Source of the DNA: Allantophomopsis cytisporea
Lineage: Eukaryota > Ascomycota > Leotiomycetes > Phacidiales > Phacidiaceae
Assembly (NCBI GenBank): GCA_024752435.1
Contig: CP103036.1
Location: forward strand, 1,488,001-1,552,000
DNA length: 64,000 nucleotides
Reading direction: 5' to 3'
Shown here: in pieces, positions 33,437 to 45,385 of the stretch
How the letters are laid out: each line of letters begins with the position of its first letter
How positions within the stretch are numbered: position 1 is the stretch's first letter
The notes under the pieces: generated by a model
What the model saw: the letters and a program-made list of their open reading frames with translations, nothing else
Databases searched by the model: none
Told to the model about the DNA's origin: nothing
Translations under genes and position numbers: made by a program

Positions 33437-35341
33437 ATTTGATAAGAGTTTAATTTTTTGTGAGAGAGGGAAATAGAGATATATGGCCATATATAATGTA
33501 CGCAACTGTTGTATCATCTCAACGATCAATCACTAAGCAACTCGCGGTCCGTGCCCCTTCGAAGCCATGTCAATCACGCCCTTAGAGGCATGCCATTACG
33601 CCCTTTAAAACAACGACATCACGCCTTTTAAGTAAAGCAGCGACTTGTTTCATATTGTAATACGTTCGTACAAAAACCATATTGCATTGCCTAGGTAGCA
33701 CTGAAGTACGAACGTAGCATAATAGAGGTAGTTTGCTTTACCCAGATTGATGCTAACAGTAGTAACATCAGAAGATTAATTGCTTTAAGATGATCAAGAG
33801 ATACTACTCATTACACTTAGTGGCCTTTTACGGAAAGAAGCTCGAGGTTGGCTGTATCGTGCAGAGTCTCATATAAAAAGACATCCTGCATTAGACACAG
33901 TCAAGATCAAACATATCTAGAAGTGGATTGCTACTTCTGTTTTGCAAACAAGCAGTAAACTACAACAATTACCTCAAAGTCAGCGACAGCATATTATCAT
34001 ACAGATCCGATATAGTACTCGTTCTTCTGAACGAGGATGCGTACAGTCCTCAGATCCCCAACTGAGAAAGTTCTTTGAACAGCAGCGGTCTTCTCTACCA
34101 ACGTCACAAGCTCGAGGTTCTTAGTGAAGATGTCGGGGTGATAATATGACTGTAGCTATTGAAGAATGCTTTATGACAGTGAGTTGTCACTAACTACTCT
34201 GTTATACTTAAGTCATCTCAGTTGCGGGCTCCGCTGTATAGACTAGTTGGCTATAATATCTTATGTTCTATGGTAACGACGGAGTTCGTTATACTATAAT
34301 GATTTGGATAGATCACTTGACTACTCAAGTGATCCGGAGTTCTTGGTGGTCTAACCTCACTCGTGGAGCGTGTTCTTTTCTTCTTCCGAAACCTGATGTT
34401 TTTTGGAGTATGTATGGGAGTATATGCGCGGGAGCAATTCTCTCTTGAAAAGGAAGCATACATTTAGAACGTGATTTATACTATAAGTTTAATAGGTTAA
34501 GCAAAAGTGGGTTGCAGTATATTGTAATTATTTTGACTGTTACTACAGATAAAAGAGTAGGACAATGCTTGACTAGAATCACTGGGGTAATCATATGAAT
34601 TACCTACATGCCGAGTTGTCGCGCAGCCTATAAGATCCGATATCAAGCGTATATGATCTGACACTTAGATTTTCTCTTAGGAATAAGTACTATTCCTTAG
34701 ATCAATGCTGAAAGTCTTCGAACAATGAAATACTTCGGCGTAAGACATGGAAGGAAGACAAACTGTATGGACGCATTAATACAATTCCCTACCAAAAAAG
34801 CTGTATTCTTCATCTCCCTCATCTTCCAACACCCAATCTATCATGTCTCCTCCCAATCCTACTGCCCAAATCCCCGTATGACGTTGTATTCTCCCACATA
34901 GTTACGAATTTGTGTAGATCTAACCTCAAAAAGGTTGAGAGTCGCTGTACACCTCACTACGGTACAATGGTAGCGAAGTTCGTGCCAGCAACGGCCGAGA
35001 GCCGAGAAAAATTCGCTGGCGAAAAGCACAACGAAAGAAAATTTTAGGGATGCCAGCGTACTTAATAAGATCGCCAGGACCCCAAGGCCTGTTGCACTGC
35101 ATTCTTGTACCAGTACATTAATTTCTTCATTACACTCCTCTTCATTTCCTATTCTCCGCTTTGCCGACTATTGATACTGGATTATGATATTCCTTTCCTT
35201 TCTTTCCTTTCTTTTATGTTGTTTTGGATCTTACTCACTAGACATTTGAAATTCTTATTACGGTGCGATGATTTTGATGTGGAGGGCTCCATGTAGTCTA
35301 GGAACATATTTCCTGATAACGCTTCTCACTTCAACAAACCA
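33437..35341. other. AT-rich intergenic stretch
   Basis: About 1.9 kb between the DHA2 transporter and the second tRNA-Ser gene. Only short frames without features occur. Confidence 0.5.
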
Positions 35342-35442
35342 GGCACTTTGGCGGAGTGGTTAACGCGATGCCCTGCTATCTATTCATTAGAAGCCGGTAG
35401 GCATTTCCTTCGGGAGCGTGTGTTCGAATCACACAGGTGTCG
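35342..35442 (+). tRNA. tRNA-Ser(GCU) with 20-nt intron, copy 2
   Basis: Same 101-base sequence as the minus-strand copy at 17038-17138. Anticodon GCT lies at 35375-35377 and the intron at 35379-35398, directly after position 37. All stems pair as in copy 1. The identity extends a few bases into both flanks (AACCA before, ATTTCTTTTTG after). This copy stands alone in an AT-rich spacer upstream of ARP4. Confidence 0.94.
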
Positions 35443-36409
35443 ATTTCTTTTTGCTTTTGATGTAGATTTAAAATGTCTATCTTGCCTATACATATCAGAG
35501 AGATTGGTGATAGAATTGATGATTGATTGGGTTGGAGTAGTCTTCGGAATTCATTTTGCTGAATGAGAGAATGGTAAGCGAGTTGATGAAGGAGTGTTGA
35601 GAGAAGTACTCTTCATTTGAAGACGCAAGTAAGTAAACGATAATTTCTAGCGATTTTGCATACAATACAGGAACGGATTAGATACGAGTACCAAAGGTAG
35701 GGAAGCTCATAAGATTAAAAAGCTATACATTAATCCATCAAGGCATATGCGTACAGTTCATGCGTTTCTGCGAAATGAGGTGGATATGCATACTTAGGAT
35801 TGTGTCTGAAGCCACTACTACCTACGGCTGGGAGTTGAACTACCTCCTCGTCGGATGTATGTGAATACGGCCAAGGGATCCTGCGCTCTTGTATTTCAAT
35901 AACAGCTGAACATTGTGCTTAAGCATCAAATCTTTCCAATCCTTCGATTTTGTTTGAGAAGCGATTACAATCGGGTGATATTTATTTATATACGGACGGC
36001 ATACAGTAGAGTAAGTCGAAGGTGCAGTACTATTCGTTAGAAGATGTTGAGAAAGACCCGTTGCTGGATATTGAATTAGGTCACAAGAATCGATGTGGTA
36101 ACTCCATGATTATCAAGGCAAAATCTTAGAAATATATTGGATGTTTAATATCATATTATCAGATAAAGTATTCCAGAGAATGTTGATGCTCAAGAAGGCT
36201 GCGGGAGCTAGCCTTGTTGGTTAGAGTCGACCAACTACCAACCTCGCCAAGCGTTCGTAGGTGCTGTCGCGAACTTCATCGACGCGCAGAACAGTTTGCG
36301 ACAACATCAACACTGCCGACTCCTACACGATCAATCTACCCTTATTTATCCTCAATCGAAACGCAGTAAAGAGCTCCTGATAAAAGTGATTAAATCCTTA
36401 TCTAACGTC
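35443..36409. other. Intergenic upstream of ARP4
   Basis: About 1 kb with no gene seen; it should contain the ARP4 promoter. Confidence 0.55.
35448..35452 (+). terminator. Pol III terminator of tRNA-Ser copy 2
   Basis: Run of five T six bases after the tRNA 3' end, followed by a second T4 run. Confidence 0.7.
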
Positions 36410-37871
36410 ATGGCGTCTCAAATGCTGTCGAGCGCGGACAAGCCTCACGATCAGACTTATGGAGGAGGTATGTAATCGTGCTCAGTTCGAACGTGACGTG
36501 CATTAACATTTGTAAATAGATGAGGTATCGGCTCTTGTTCTCGATCCAGGTTTCTCGGCTACCCGCGCTGGTTTCGCTGGAGAGGACGTTCCAAAATCAG
36601 TCCTTCCTTCATACTATGGTAGAATCAGCAACAAGGAAACACTACTTTTCGGTGACAACTCGATACACACCCCAATAGACAACCTCGAAATCCAAAATCC
36701 TATGGGCAAGGATGGGACGGTGGAGGATTGGGATGTTGCTCCAAAGCTTTGGGAGTACGCGATTACTTCGCGTCTTACCAGCTTCAAACCCTCAGACCCA
36801 GCCACGAATGGCTTGAACGACCCTTCCGAAGATATGGACGTTAAGATGGAGTCTGTAGAGAACAACGAGAAGCCTCTGGAGGAGCATCCATTATTAGTCA
36901 CCGAGACCGCCTGGAATCCACCCAAATCACGAGAGAAGGCTATCGAAATCGCAATGGAGTCATGGGGGTGTCCGGCTTTCTGGTTGGCACGAAATGGAGT
37001 TTTGGCAGCTTTCGCAGCAGGAAAGGCTACAGCCCTCGTTGTGGATGTAGGAGCTTCCACTGTATCGATCACACCCTGCCACGATGGTCTCATCCTGAAG
37101 AAGGGTATCCAAAAATCACCATTAGCTGGAAACTGGCTCTCATCGCAGATCAGAGCTCTTTTCGCCGCACAAGAACCAAAGATCAACCTTACTCCACATT
37201 TCATGATCGCATCAAAGACACCAGTCGATGCAGGAGCACCGGCCGATGCCAAATACCGTAACTTCAAAACCCCACCGACGGCTTCTTTCAAAGCATTCGA
37301 GGAAGAGCGTATCTTCACTGAATTCAAGGAATCCGTTGTTCAAGTATGGCCTGGCCCAGGTAAACTCAGCTCTGGAACTGCAACTGGAACTACAAACGAA
37401 GAGTTTGTCAAGACTCAACCTGGACGAGTATTCGAGATGCCGGATGGAGCAAATCAAATGTGGAGCGCCGACAGATTCAAGGTAGCAGAGGGTATGTGGG
37501 ATGAAAAGGCTGCTCTCCCCGGCTCATCGGAATTTTCTCCAACAAAGGCCCAGACAATCCCTGAAATGATCAAGGCATCTTTATCCGCGGTGGATGTTGA
37601 CATTCGTCCGACATTGCTTCAGCACATTGTCGTCACCGGTGGCACATCTCTGACTAGTGGCTTTGTGGATCGTCTTAATAGCGAGTTGACTGCCATGTAT
37701 CCTGGAATGAGAGTAAAGATTCAGGCTGCTGGTTTCACTAGTGAGAGAAGATTTGGTAGCTGGATTGGAGGAAGCATTCTTGGTAGTTTGGGAACATTTC
37801 ACCAGATGTGGATTTCCAAGAAGGAGTATGAAGAATTCGGTGCAAGCGTGGTAGAGAAGAGATGCAAGTAA
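36410..37871 (+). CDS. ARP4: Actin-related protein 4
   Basis: Two exons (36410-36467, 36520-37871) give 469 residues. Arp4 is a nuclear actin-related protein shared by the NuA4 histone acetyltransferase and the INO80 and SWR1 remodelling complexes, where it pairs with actin. The diagnostic start is EVSALVLDPGFSATRAGFAG followed by EDVPKSVLPSYYG. The second ATP-lobe segment is TALVVDVGASTVSITPCHDG, and the C-terminal part has IVVTGGTSLTSGFVDRLNSE and RRFGSWIGGSILGSLGTFHQMW. An insert of about 30 residues (NGLNDPSEDMDVKMESVENN and on) lies between the first and second conserved parts, and another Thr-rich insert follows around residue 300; both are at places where Arp4 proteins vary. The short first exon is supported by the in-phase GAT codon it restores. 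It converges closely on the D-serine dehydratase gene. Confidence 0.93.
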
Positions 37872-37988
37872 TGAGTTGGCATGAAAAGTGCTTATGATTG
37901 AGATTCACCGGGTATGGGGCGTTAGAGGAGTTTTATAGCTTAAGAGAAGTAGGTATTTCGATAGAATTTTACGCAAACTGCAGTAGAC

Positions 37989-39647
37989 CTACCAACCTTT
38001 CCACCTTGGCCATACATCCACGATCTCATCTTCTTTACCTTCCACACTTGAGTCTACGATGAGATACCATCCGTACCCCGCTCCCACGACACAGGCGTGG
38101 TTCGGCCAGATTTTGAGCTTTTGCCCGATTTCAAGCTCGTCTTCAGCCCCTACATCTCCATTCCAAATCAAGATCCCATGTTCCTGACTAATTTTGCCCA
38201 CCTGCCAACCAACATGTCTCTCAGGACGACCATCCGGCTTCGCAGCTGAGGGTATATTCCAATCACTAACAATACCCCATCCAGGATAAGCCTTGCAAGG
38301 CTCTCTTCCCAATGCCATACTCCCAGCTGCAATCAGAACCTCTGGTCGACCATCCTTACCCCGTCCCGGGTAAACACTAACAGCCTCTACAACCACCGAA
38401 ATCGCAACGTTATCCCAAGAGCGCAGAGTATCAGGGAGTGCATGAGTAGCAAGTTGCTGCACATCCAAGACACAATAGACACCGGCATGCAACTCCACAC
38501 CGCAATCGTCGTCGCGAATTCTCTGCACCGTAGCTCTGAGAGCATGGATTGCATTAAGCGCCTCCGTGGTCTCCTCCGCCTCGGGAACAAGCATATTCCT
38601 CACGGATGTCGTACTCGGCGTAGCACCCACCGACAATACGAGCTTCTTCCCTGGTGCAATGGTGCGCACGGCTTCGGCAGTCACCAGTAACGCCTCGAAT
38701 TCCTGCCGGAGGTAATCTAATGCTGTTGCGCGCGTGGAGCCGGAGTAGCTGTGTCCTGCGTGCGCATACAGACCCGTCAGCTCGGCGTGCCCTTGTGATT
38801 CGACTTCTAGGATCGATGCGATCACTCCGAGGGCTTCCTCGCTGTCGGGCAGCACGCCTGCTCGGTGGTAGCCCATGTCGATCTTGATGTAGATGTTGGG
38901 CTTGTGGCCTGAGAGCTCATGAATGCGGACCAGGCCTGGGAGCTGTGCGACGTTGTCTATGAATACTGAGAGACTGTTTGGGCCGAGGGTCTTGAGGATG
39001 GAGGCTAGGCGGGATGCTGCTGAGGGGGGAAGAGGGAGGCCATAAAGGAGCTGTTTCGTGATTTAGTTCGGAAATTTGATTTGTGGACATCATGGGATCT
39101 TGGCTTACATTGACTTCTCGCCCTGAAGCTTGGTACTTTTGAAGTAGAGGGATGAGATTCTCTGCCTCGAGGATTGTAGAGACGATGACCTTGACTGGCT
39201 CTGGCCCTGCGCCAACTTGCAGTTCTGTGAGCTCTGTGGTCTAGAAATTGAATCAGCCACTGTAACTATGTTAAAATATCGCATAGATTCCAGCAGGTTT
39301 TTAGATGAGATGACGTGATATATCATTGAGTGTGTGGTCTACATGTTTTCCTCAAATTCTCATTGATACTGCTTGAGTAAGTCAAGCCTCACCGCATCCT
39401 CTGCATATCAAAATAGGCCTTTCTAAGTAATTAGGAAATACTGAAGCCTTACTTTATGGGTTTTGATATGAGCTCTCCAGCCAAAATTCAAGTCTTGAAC
39501 TGCTTGAAGCATGTCATTGCAGTTACGTCTCACTTTGCTGACGTCCAGCACAACTGCTGGAGCTGGAACATCTTTAATTGACTTTCCAACAAACACTTTC
39601 TGAAGGTCAGATTTTGTTAAGGATGGATAGAGAACATTCGTAGCCAT
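37989..39647 (-). CDS. DSD1: D-serine dehydratase (eukaryotic, zinc and PLP dependent)
   Basis: Three exons (39453-39647, 39109-39240, 37989-39050) give 462 residues. The enzyme is a fold-type III PLP protein with an alanine-racemase-like N-terminal barrel; it splits D-serine into pyruvate and ammonia. The PLP-lysine segment is WRAHIKTHK, with the lysine probably at K62. IDMGYHRAGVLP and ELTGLYAHAGHSYSG match the barrel strands. The C-terminal metal site typical of eukaryotic D-serine dehydratases is seen as a His and Cys in WPNHACVVGAGYGWYLIVDS. D-threonine aldolase is the main alternative because it shares the fold; the His-x-Cys pattern favours the dehydratase. Its 3' end lies 117 bases from ARP4's stop, and its 5' end is divergent from TAF1. 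Confidence 0.85.
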
Positions 39648-40287
39648 ATTGAGTGCTAGCTGTGATAATTAGATTCTCATAAGCGTGGGGTTCTCTTCTT
39701 CTTCAAGTTTGGAATGCAGGCTTGTGAACAATCAGACATCCCCCACGTTGTTGCAAGGCTATAAGAGGGGCTTGCGAAACGTGAAGGCAGATACCTAGAG
39801 GGGTACCTTATGATATTCGCAGGGATTTTCACCTTCATTTCCCCTTACCATAAACACAATTGAACTGATGAATTCCTAAGACATACTCGAAGCATCTGCT
39901 AAGAGTCTTCGCTATTCATCATATCTTTTCTTCAGTTCCTAAAAATTGGGTTGTAGCCTTTCGCAACATCATCTCCACGTGATACAGCCTCGTAGTCTAC
40001 GCGTTTGTGATTCGTCAACGCGAGCTTCTACGCTATTCAACATTAACCATCACCGCAACATTACATGCGATTCATTATCAGTACTGCATCGCTCAACCAT
40101 TGTCGCAAACTCTCTACAGCAACGCTCGACGCCCAAGAACGCCTCTACGACCCTTTCAACATACCAAGTGCACCGCATCTTTCGTTACGTACGGTTTCGA
40201 GTTAGAACAACCTATGGTAACAATTTCTTACGCCCAACACGCGTGGTGAGCTGTGGAGGAGCCCAGCTATAGCGACCACACGTCAAG
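39648..40287. other. Divergent promoter region DSD1 / TAF1
   Basis: 640 bases between two divergently transcribed genes. No open frame here has recognised content. Confidence 0.6.
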
Positions 40288-43200
40288 ATGGCAAACGACG
40301 AGGTTGAAGATATTTCGAAGTTTGGTGAGGAGGAGTGGGCGCGACAGGAAGCAGAGGATGAAAACAACCTGCAGAAGCTGTTAGCAGCTGCTGAGAATGG
40401 TGAAGATGCAGCAATCTTCGATAATAGTCGACCGTTCGATCAGTCTGGAAAGGCAGACGATGCGGAGGATTTCGAGGATATTAGCGATGATGATCTTCCA
40501 GACGAAGAAGATGGACCAAGTGCGCGCGACAACGATGCGCCAGATCTGATGGACGATGGACTCTTTCACGAAGACGATGATCTCTTTGGAGAAGGACCAT
40601 CTTCCCCAATGGAACACCACGAGCAAGACGAAACCCAGCCACAAGACTCAGTAAAGACCGAGGTATTGAGCCCAGAGGCTGTTGGAGAAGGATTAAGTCT
40701 TCCAGGCATGAGCGCAACTCCCGACTTTCGCGATGTCAATTTCGATCCTGAGCCAATACCACACCAGTATGGAAATCAAGATTTATCCATTCCAGCACCA
40801 GCGGAGTCAGCGGAGGACCTTTTCCACCAAACATGGCCGACCTACAAAAAGGGTGTTATCATCAACTGGAGTGAGCTCTTGCCTCCTAAGAGTGCTCATT
40901 ATATCCCAAAAGCACCACTTAAAGTCCCGAAGCCTCTCAATCCCACAAAAGTCAGCCTTGATCTAGCCACAGATCAAGAACGATCTTTCAGAGTTGCCGG
41001 ACCAGCTACGATTCCTCTAAACCAGCGTGCTGCGCATGCAGAGGCGCAAGGGCTTGTGGCAATTGTCGAAGAGCCATCCGAGGAGAAGAGCGAGGAGGAA
41101 GACCTTGATTGGGATGTTCCTTCCAACTCGGAAAAGATCGGAGGATATACATTCGCGGATATTGAAATGCTTTGCGATGACTGGGATTCAAAGATTGACC
41201 CACCATCACCCGAACCTATTGTGGAAGAACTTCCAGATGCACCCGCAGATGTCGAGGATGATGATTGGGAAAGGATGTTCGAGCCCACGGCAAAGAAACA
41301 AAAGGTCGCCCAAGTGGAAACCGATTTCTTGAATGCTCCTCAATTCGCTGTGCCATCATTCGATGATTTCGAACGGGCTACTGCCCGGGTAGCTAAGCGT
41401 GTTTATCTCGACCTGAACGATCCTCATCTTCTTGTAGATATGCATGCTCAGCAACCTGCTGCCAAGCGAGCACGACTGGGTGGAAACTTCAGACGCGGAG
41501 GTAGTGGTATGGTCACAAAATCACTGAATCAACGATTTAACATCTCGAATGATGAAGCATATGATGCGCTGAAGGAGAACCACCAGAGCAAGGTTCGTGC
41601 TACTATCGGCAACCCTTCAGTCGATCATAGTATGCCTGCCCTCAAACTCCAATGGCCATACTACAGAGTGAAACTTCATACCAAGGAAGCACGTGCTTTC
41701 CATCGACCTTCTCTCAAATTCAACAAGTTTATGAATCAACCCATTACTTTCTCCAAAGCTGGACACCGGAAACGCAAGCATATCAAAGGGCTCAAGACAC
41801 AAGAGATTTTCAAAGAGTCGAAAGACTTGTCGCTTGCCGATAATTCAACTGCTACCCTGTTCGAATACTCTGAAGAATACCCAACAGTATTGTCAAACTT
41901 CGGCATGGGCAACCGAGTTATTAACTACTATCGCCGCAAAGACGACAATGATGCTACACGTCCTAAGCTTGAGATTGGAGAGACGAATGTACTTTTACCA
42001 GAAGACAAATCTCCTTTTTCGATCTTTGGTACCGTTGACCCTGGCGAGACCGTGCCAACCCTTCACAACTCCATGTTCAGAGCGCCTATCTTCAAGCAAG
42101 CACCAAAGAACACAGATTTCCTTTGTATTCGTAGTAGTACAGGTGTTCTCGGCACAACTTGGCACATACGTAATATCGACAATATCTATGTTGTTGGACA
42201 ACAGTTTCCTTCAGTTGAGGTACCAGGTCCTCATTCCAGAAAGTACACCACTGCTGCAAAGAACCGTATGAAGATGATTGGGTTCCGTCAGATCAAACAT
42301 AGTTCCAACAGCGCTTTGAGAATTGGCAACATCACAGCCCACATTGCGGAGAGTACGGATATGCAAAACAGGCAAAAGCTCAAGGAGTTCCTTGTCTATC
42401 ACAAGGATGAGAAGCTTTGGAAGATGAGGCCTGGTGAGCCGATTCCTGATGAGGAGCAAATTCGTTCAATGGTCAAGCCTGAAGATGTCTGTCTTATTGA
42501 TGCTATGCAAGTTGGCACACGTCATCTGGAAGATGCCGGTTATGGTAAGACTGAGGCTGGAGATGAAGATGCCGATGAGGGCAACGAAGGTGAAAGTCTT
42601 GAGCAGCAATTGGCACCTTGGAAGACCAGCAAGAACTTCTTGGAAGCATCTGCTGACAAGGCAATGTTGCAACTTTATGGTGAAGGTGATCCTTCTGGAC
42701 GTGGCCTTGCTTTCAGTTTCATAAAAACATCCATGAAGGGTGGATTCCTCGAACACAGACAAGGACCACAGATGACCTCGGAGGATGCCATTGCCCGTGA
42801 GCGTAAAGCAAATGGGGGTCACAAATACAATGTCGATAAGCAGAACGCAGCTTATAGAGAGGCCATTGCCGACATTTGGGAGAAGCAGAAGCAAACGTTA
42901 TCCAACCAGGCAGAAGACACCGACATTGAGCCAGACGATGACCGTCGTGATGAGATGGAGGATAGTATTGCTCCAACTCCTTCTGCGGCAACACCAGCTT
43001 TCTTCGATGACTCGGCAAGTATGATAAGTAAATTTAGTGCTGCAGGTGGGGGGAAAGTCATGCGAATCACCCGACAGGTCAAGAACAAGTTCGGGCAAGT
43101 CGAAGAAATCTCAGAAATCATCCGTGACCACCGAGTCTGGAGAGAATACCAGAAGCGCCGTCATGCGCTAGACGCGGAGAATACTGAGTATGTGCTTATT

Positions 43201-43571
43201 CCTCGCCGTGCCAGTGAGACTATACTAACTTTCATAGTGTCTACAAGGTTCAACTCACAGGTGATGTTGAACATGACAAAGCGGAGCGAGCACGGTAAGC
43301 AAGGACAAGAATTGTTGCTAAGTTCATATACTAACAATCTCAAAGTGTTCTTAAAGAACTTAAGCGCCTCGAGCGGAACAAAGAGCGTCGTCATGCTCGC
43401 GAGAAGCAAAAGGGTATCTACGTCCCAAGTGCTGCTGACGCAGCAGGATCTCCTAGCGAAACGCCAGCACCCGCTGAGAAGGTCGTTATCGGCACTACAC
43501 GCAAGTGTGCCAATTGTGGCAAGGCTGGCCACATCAAGACAAACAAAAAGTACTGCGCCGACTGCGAATGA
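40288..43571 (+). CDS. TAF1: TFIID subunit TAF1
   Basis: Three exons (40288-43187, 43238-43294, 43346-43571) give 1060 residues, nearly the length of yeast Taf1 (1066). TAF1 is the scaffold of TFIID and links TBP to other TAFs at core promoters. The acidic N terminus (SKFGEEEWARQEAEDENNLQ, then EDFEDISDDDLPDEED) fits the TBP-binding TAND region. The middle carries the long conserved TAF1 domain (DUF3591), for example FLCIRSSTGVLGTTWHIRNI and RPSLKFNKFMNQPI. The end has a Lys/Arg-rich helix (VLKELKRLERNKERRHARE) and a zinc knuckle, CANCGKAGHIKTNKKYC, reached only after removing two short introns. As in other fungi, no bromodomains are present. Without the splices the frame would run on to an unrelated stop near 43599. 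Confidence 0.93.
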
Positions 43572-44488
43572 TTCATTTCCACCTTTACCCCTTTCATAAT
43601 TTTCCCCTTCTATTTGCACTTTGTTGCCCTTGGCTAACATGATCACTGCAAGACTTTGTCCGATGCTCAATGGCACGATGAAGCCTGAAGATAGCGCTCC
43701 AGATCACGGTTTCGGTGCTGTTACTGCCCCTGCTTTCCCTTCTTAGATTTTTTCGAGGCCTTCGCGATCACCGAATCCCCGTACCTCGACCATTTAACTT
43801 ATTCCCCCCCCCCCTTCACAACTTCGTCCCCTTTCACGAGCGACATGCGAAATGAGAGGAGGATTGTATTGGTTCTGTTATGGTTTGCATGTTGGTGATT
43901 TTGGAGTTAGGCCTGGTTTTGGTACACGGCATGCATCATGTTTATGGCGTTTATGGCGTTTATGGCATAAGATCCCTGCGGGTTGATCAAAGAGAACTGT
44001 CCTATAGGTCTCAAGAAGGAGACATACATAACGAGCAAAGAAATGCATGAATTAGTAATATGCAAGTAATTTTGTGAAAATGTTCTTTGCCTCTTAACAT
44101 CTGGCCAGCAAGCGTCTCTAACTCTGCTTTAGTAATCGCGGAATGTAAGCGACCCTGAGTGAAATGAAGTTCCGCGATTAGAAGTAACACCTCAATTGTG
44201 ATTGAAATCACATTGAGAGATTTCAGACCCCTCTCATGCCAGGTTCGTTCTGTTCTCCACACTTTCGAAATCCTCATCACTATCCCACTTATCGATAAGC
44301 GCTTTATGTCAATCCCACTTCTGCGGGGTAAAGATATCTCGAAAATCAACATCTCCACATGACATCACCCGATTATCTGGTAGAACTTTTGAAGGCTCAT
44401 AAAAAGCCTAACATACCCCCAGCAATAGCTAAGCATTGAACATCGAAACAGCTTTTCGATATCACAAAGAAAGATCCCCAGAAACATT
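43572..44488. other. Intergenic with short repeats
   Basis: About 900 bases between TAF1 and the metallo-beta-lactamase gene. An 11-C run lies at 43804-43814 and a triple GTTTATGGC repeat at 43940-43966. No gene seen. Confidence 0.55.
43940..43966 (+). repeat. Three tandem GTTTATGGC units
   Basis: Nine-base unit repeated three times without mismatch, downstream of TAF1. Confidence 0.9.
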
Positions 44489-45385
44489 ATGGTAGCCTCA
44501 GAAGATTTCCCCGTGTGCACAGCATGCGGCACGCAATACGACGACACCACCACCAAAAGCTGCCACATCTGCGACGATCCACGCCAATTCATTCCCAAAG
44601 CAGGCCAATCATTCACGACGCTCTCAACCCTCCGCGCCAATAAAGCCCACTCTAACACATTCCACCCCTTCGACGACGACCCCCGCTTCATCTCCATCGT
44701 CACCGAGCCCCAATTCGCCATCGGCCAGCGTTGCATCTTGCTCAAGACCCCTGCCGGAAACGTCCTCTGGGACTGTATTGCCTACTTGGACAACGAAACC
44801 ATCCGCAAGATCACCGATCTCGGCGGCCTCGCGGCTATTGTCATCTCCCATCCTCATTACTACACCACGCATCTGGAATGGGCGAAGGCGTTTGGCGCAA
44901 AGGTCTATGTAGCCGGCGATGATAGACAGTGGTTGAGCCGCGCGGATGAAGTGTCTGCGCGCGCGTTCGTGGACCAAGACGTGCTGGAGATAGAGATTGA
45001 GGGGCGCAAGACGGGCGTCAAGGCTATCAAGCTTGGAGGCCATTTCCCCGGTAGCTTGGTGTGCTTGTGGGAGGGGCGGCTGTTGATTGCGGATACGCTG
45101 GTGACGATTCCGAGCGCGTATTATCATGTCGATCGCTTGCCTGGCACTTCGAGTTATTCGTTCATGTGGTCTATTCCGAATATGATTCCGTTGGGCCCTG
45201 ATGCTATGTTGGGGATGTGGAAGGTGTTGAAGCATCATGACTTTACGAGCACGCATGGGGCTTTTGTGGCGATGGATGTTCATGATAAGAATATTAAGAA
45301 GAGGGTTTTAGATAGTATGCAGATTCAGTGTAGGTCGGAGGAGTATAAGGATCATCCGTTGCTGAAGGAGACTTGTGAATTGTGA
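44489..45385 (+). CDS. Metallo-beta-lactamase-fold protein with N-terminal zinc knuckle
   Basis: A single exon of 298 residues. The N terminus has two cysteine pairs (CTACG and CHICD) that look like a small zinc ribbon, followed by a metallo-beta-lactamase fold. The fold's first metal motif, usually H-x-H-x-D-H, reads SHPHYYTTHLEW, so the Asp-His pair is not in its standard place. Other ligands are where expected: a His in KLGGHFPGSLV, an Asp in RLLIADTLV and a His in FTSTHGAF. Proteins of this type are common in filamentous ascomycetes but are not characterised. The site might bind one metal rather than two. The first half is richer in GC than the flanks. Whether it is a hydrolase for thioesters, lactones or something else cannot be told. 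Confidence 0.8.
   Translation: MVASEDFPVCTACGTQYDDTTTKSCHICDDPRQFIPKAGQSFTTLSTLRANKAHSNTFHPFDDDPRFISIVTEPQFAIGQRCILLKTPAGNVLWDCIAYLDNETIRKITDLGGLAAIVISHPHYYTTHLEWAKAFGAKVYVAGDDRQWLSRADEVSARAFVDQDVLEIEIEGRKTGVKAIKLGGHFPGSLVCLWEGRLLIADTLVTIPSAYYHVDRLPGTSSYSFMWSIPNMIPLGPDAMLGMWKVLKHHDFTSTHGAFVAMDVHDKNIKKRVLDSMQIQCRSEEYKDHPLLKETCEL

Noticed and set aside
36614..37327. 237-codon frame antisense to ARP4
   Set aside because: Mirror image of a conserved coding exon; it has no features of its own.
44624..45283. 219-codon frame antisense to the metallo-beta-lactamase gene
   Set aside because: Arg/His-rich text typical of the complement of a GC-rich coding exon.
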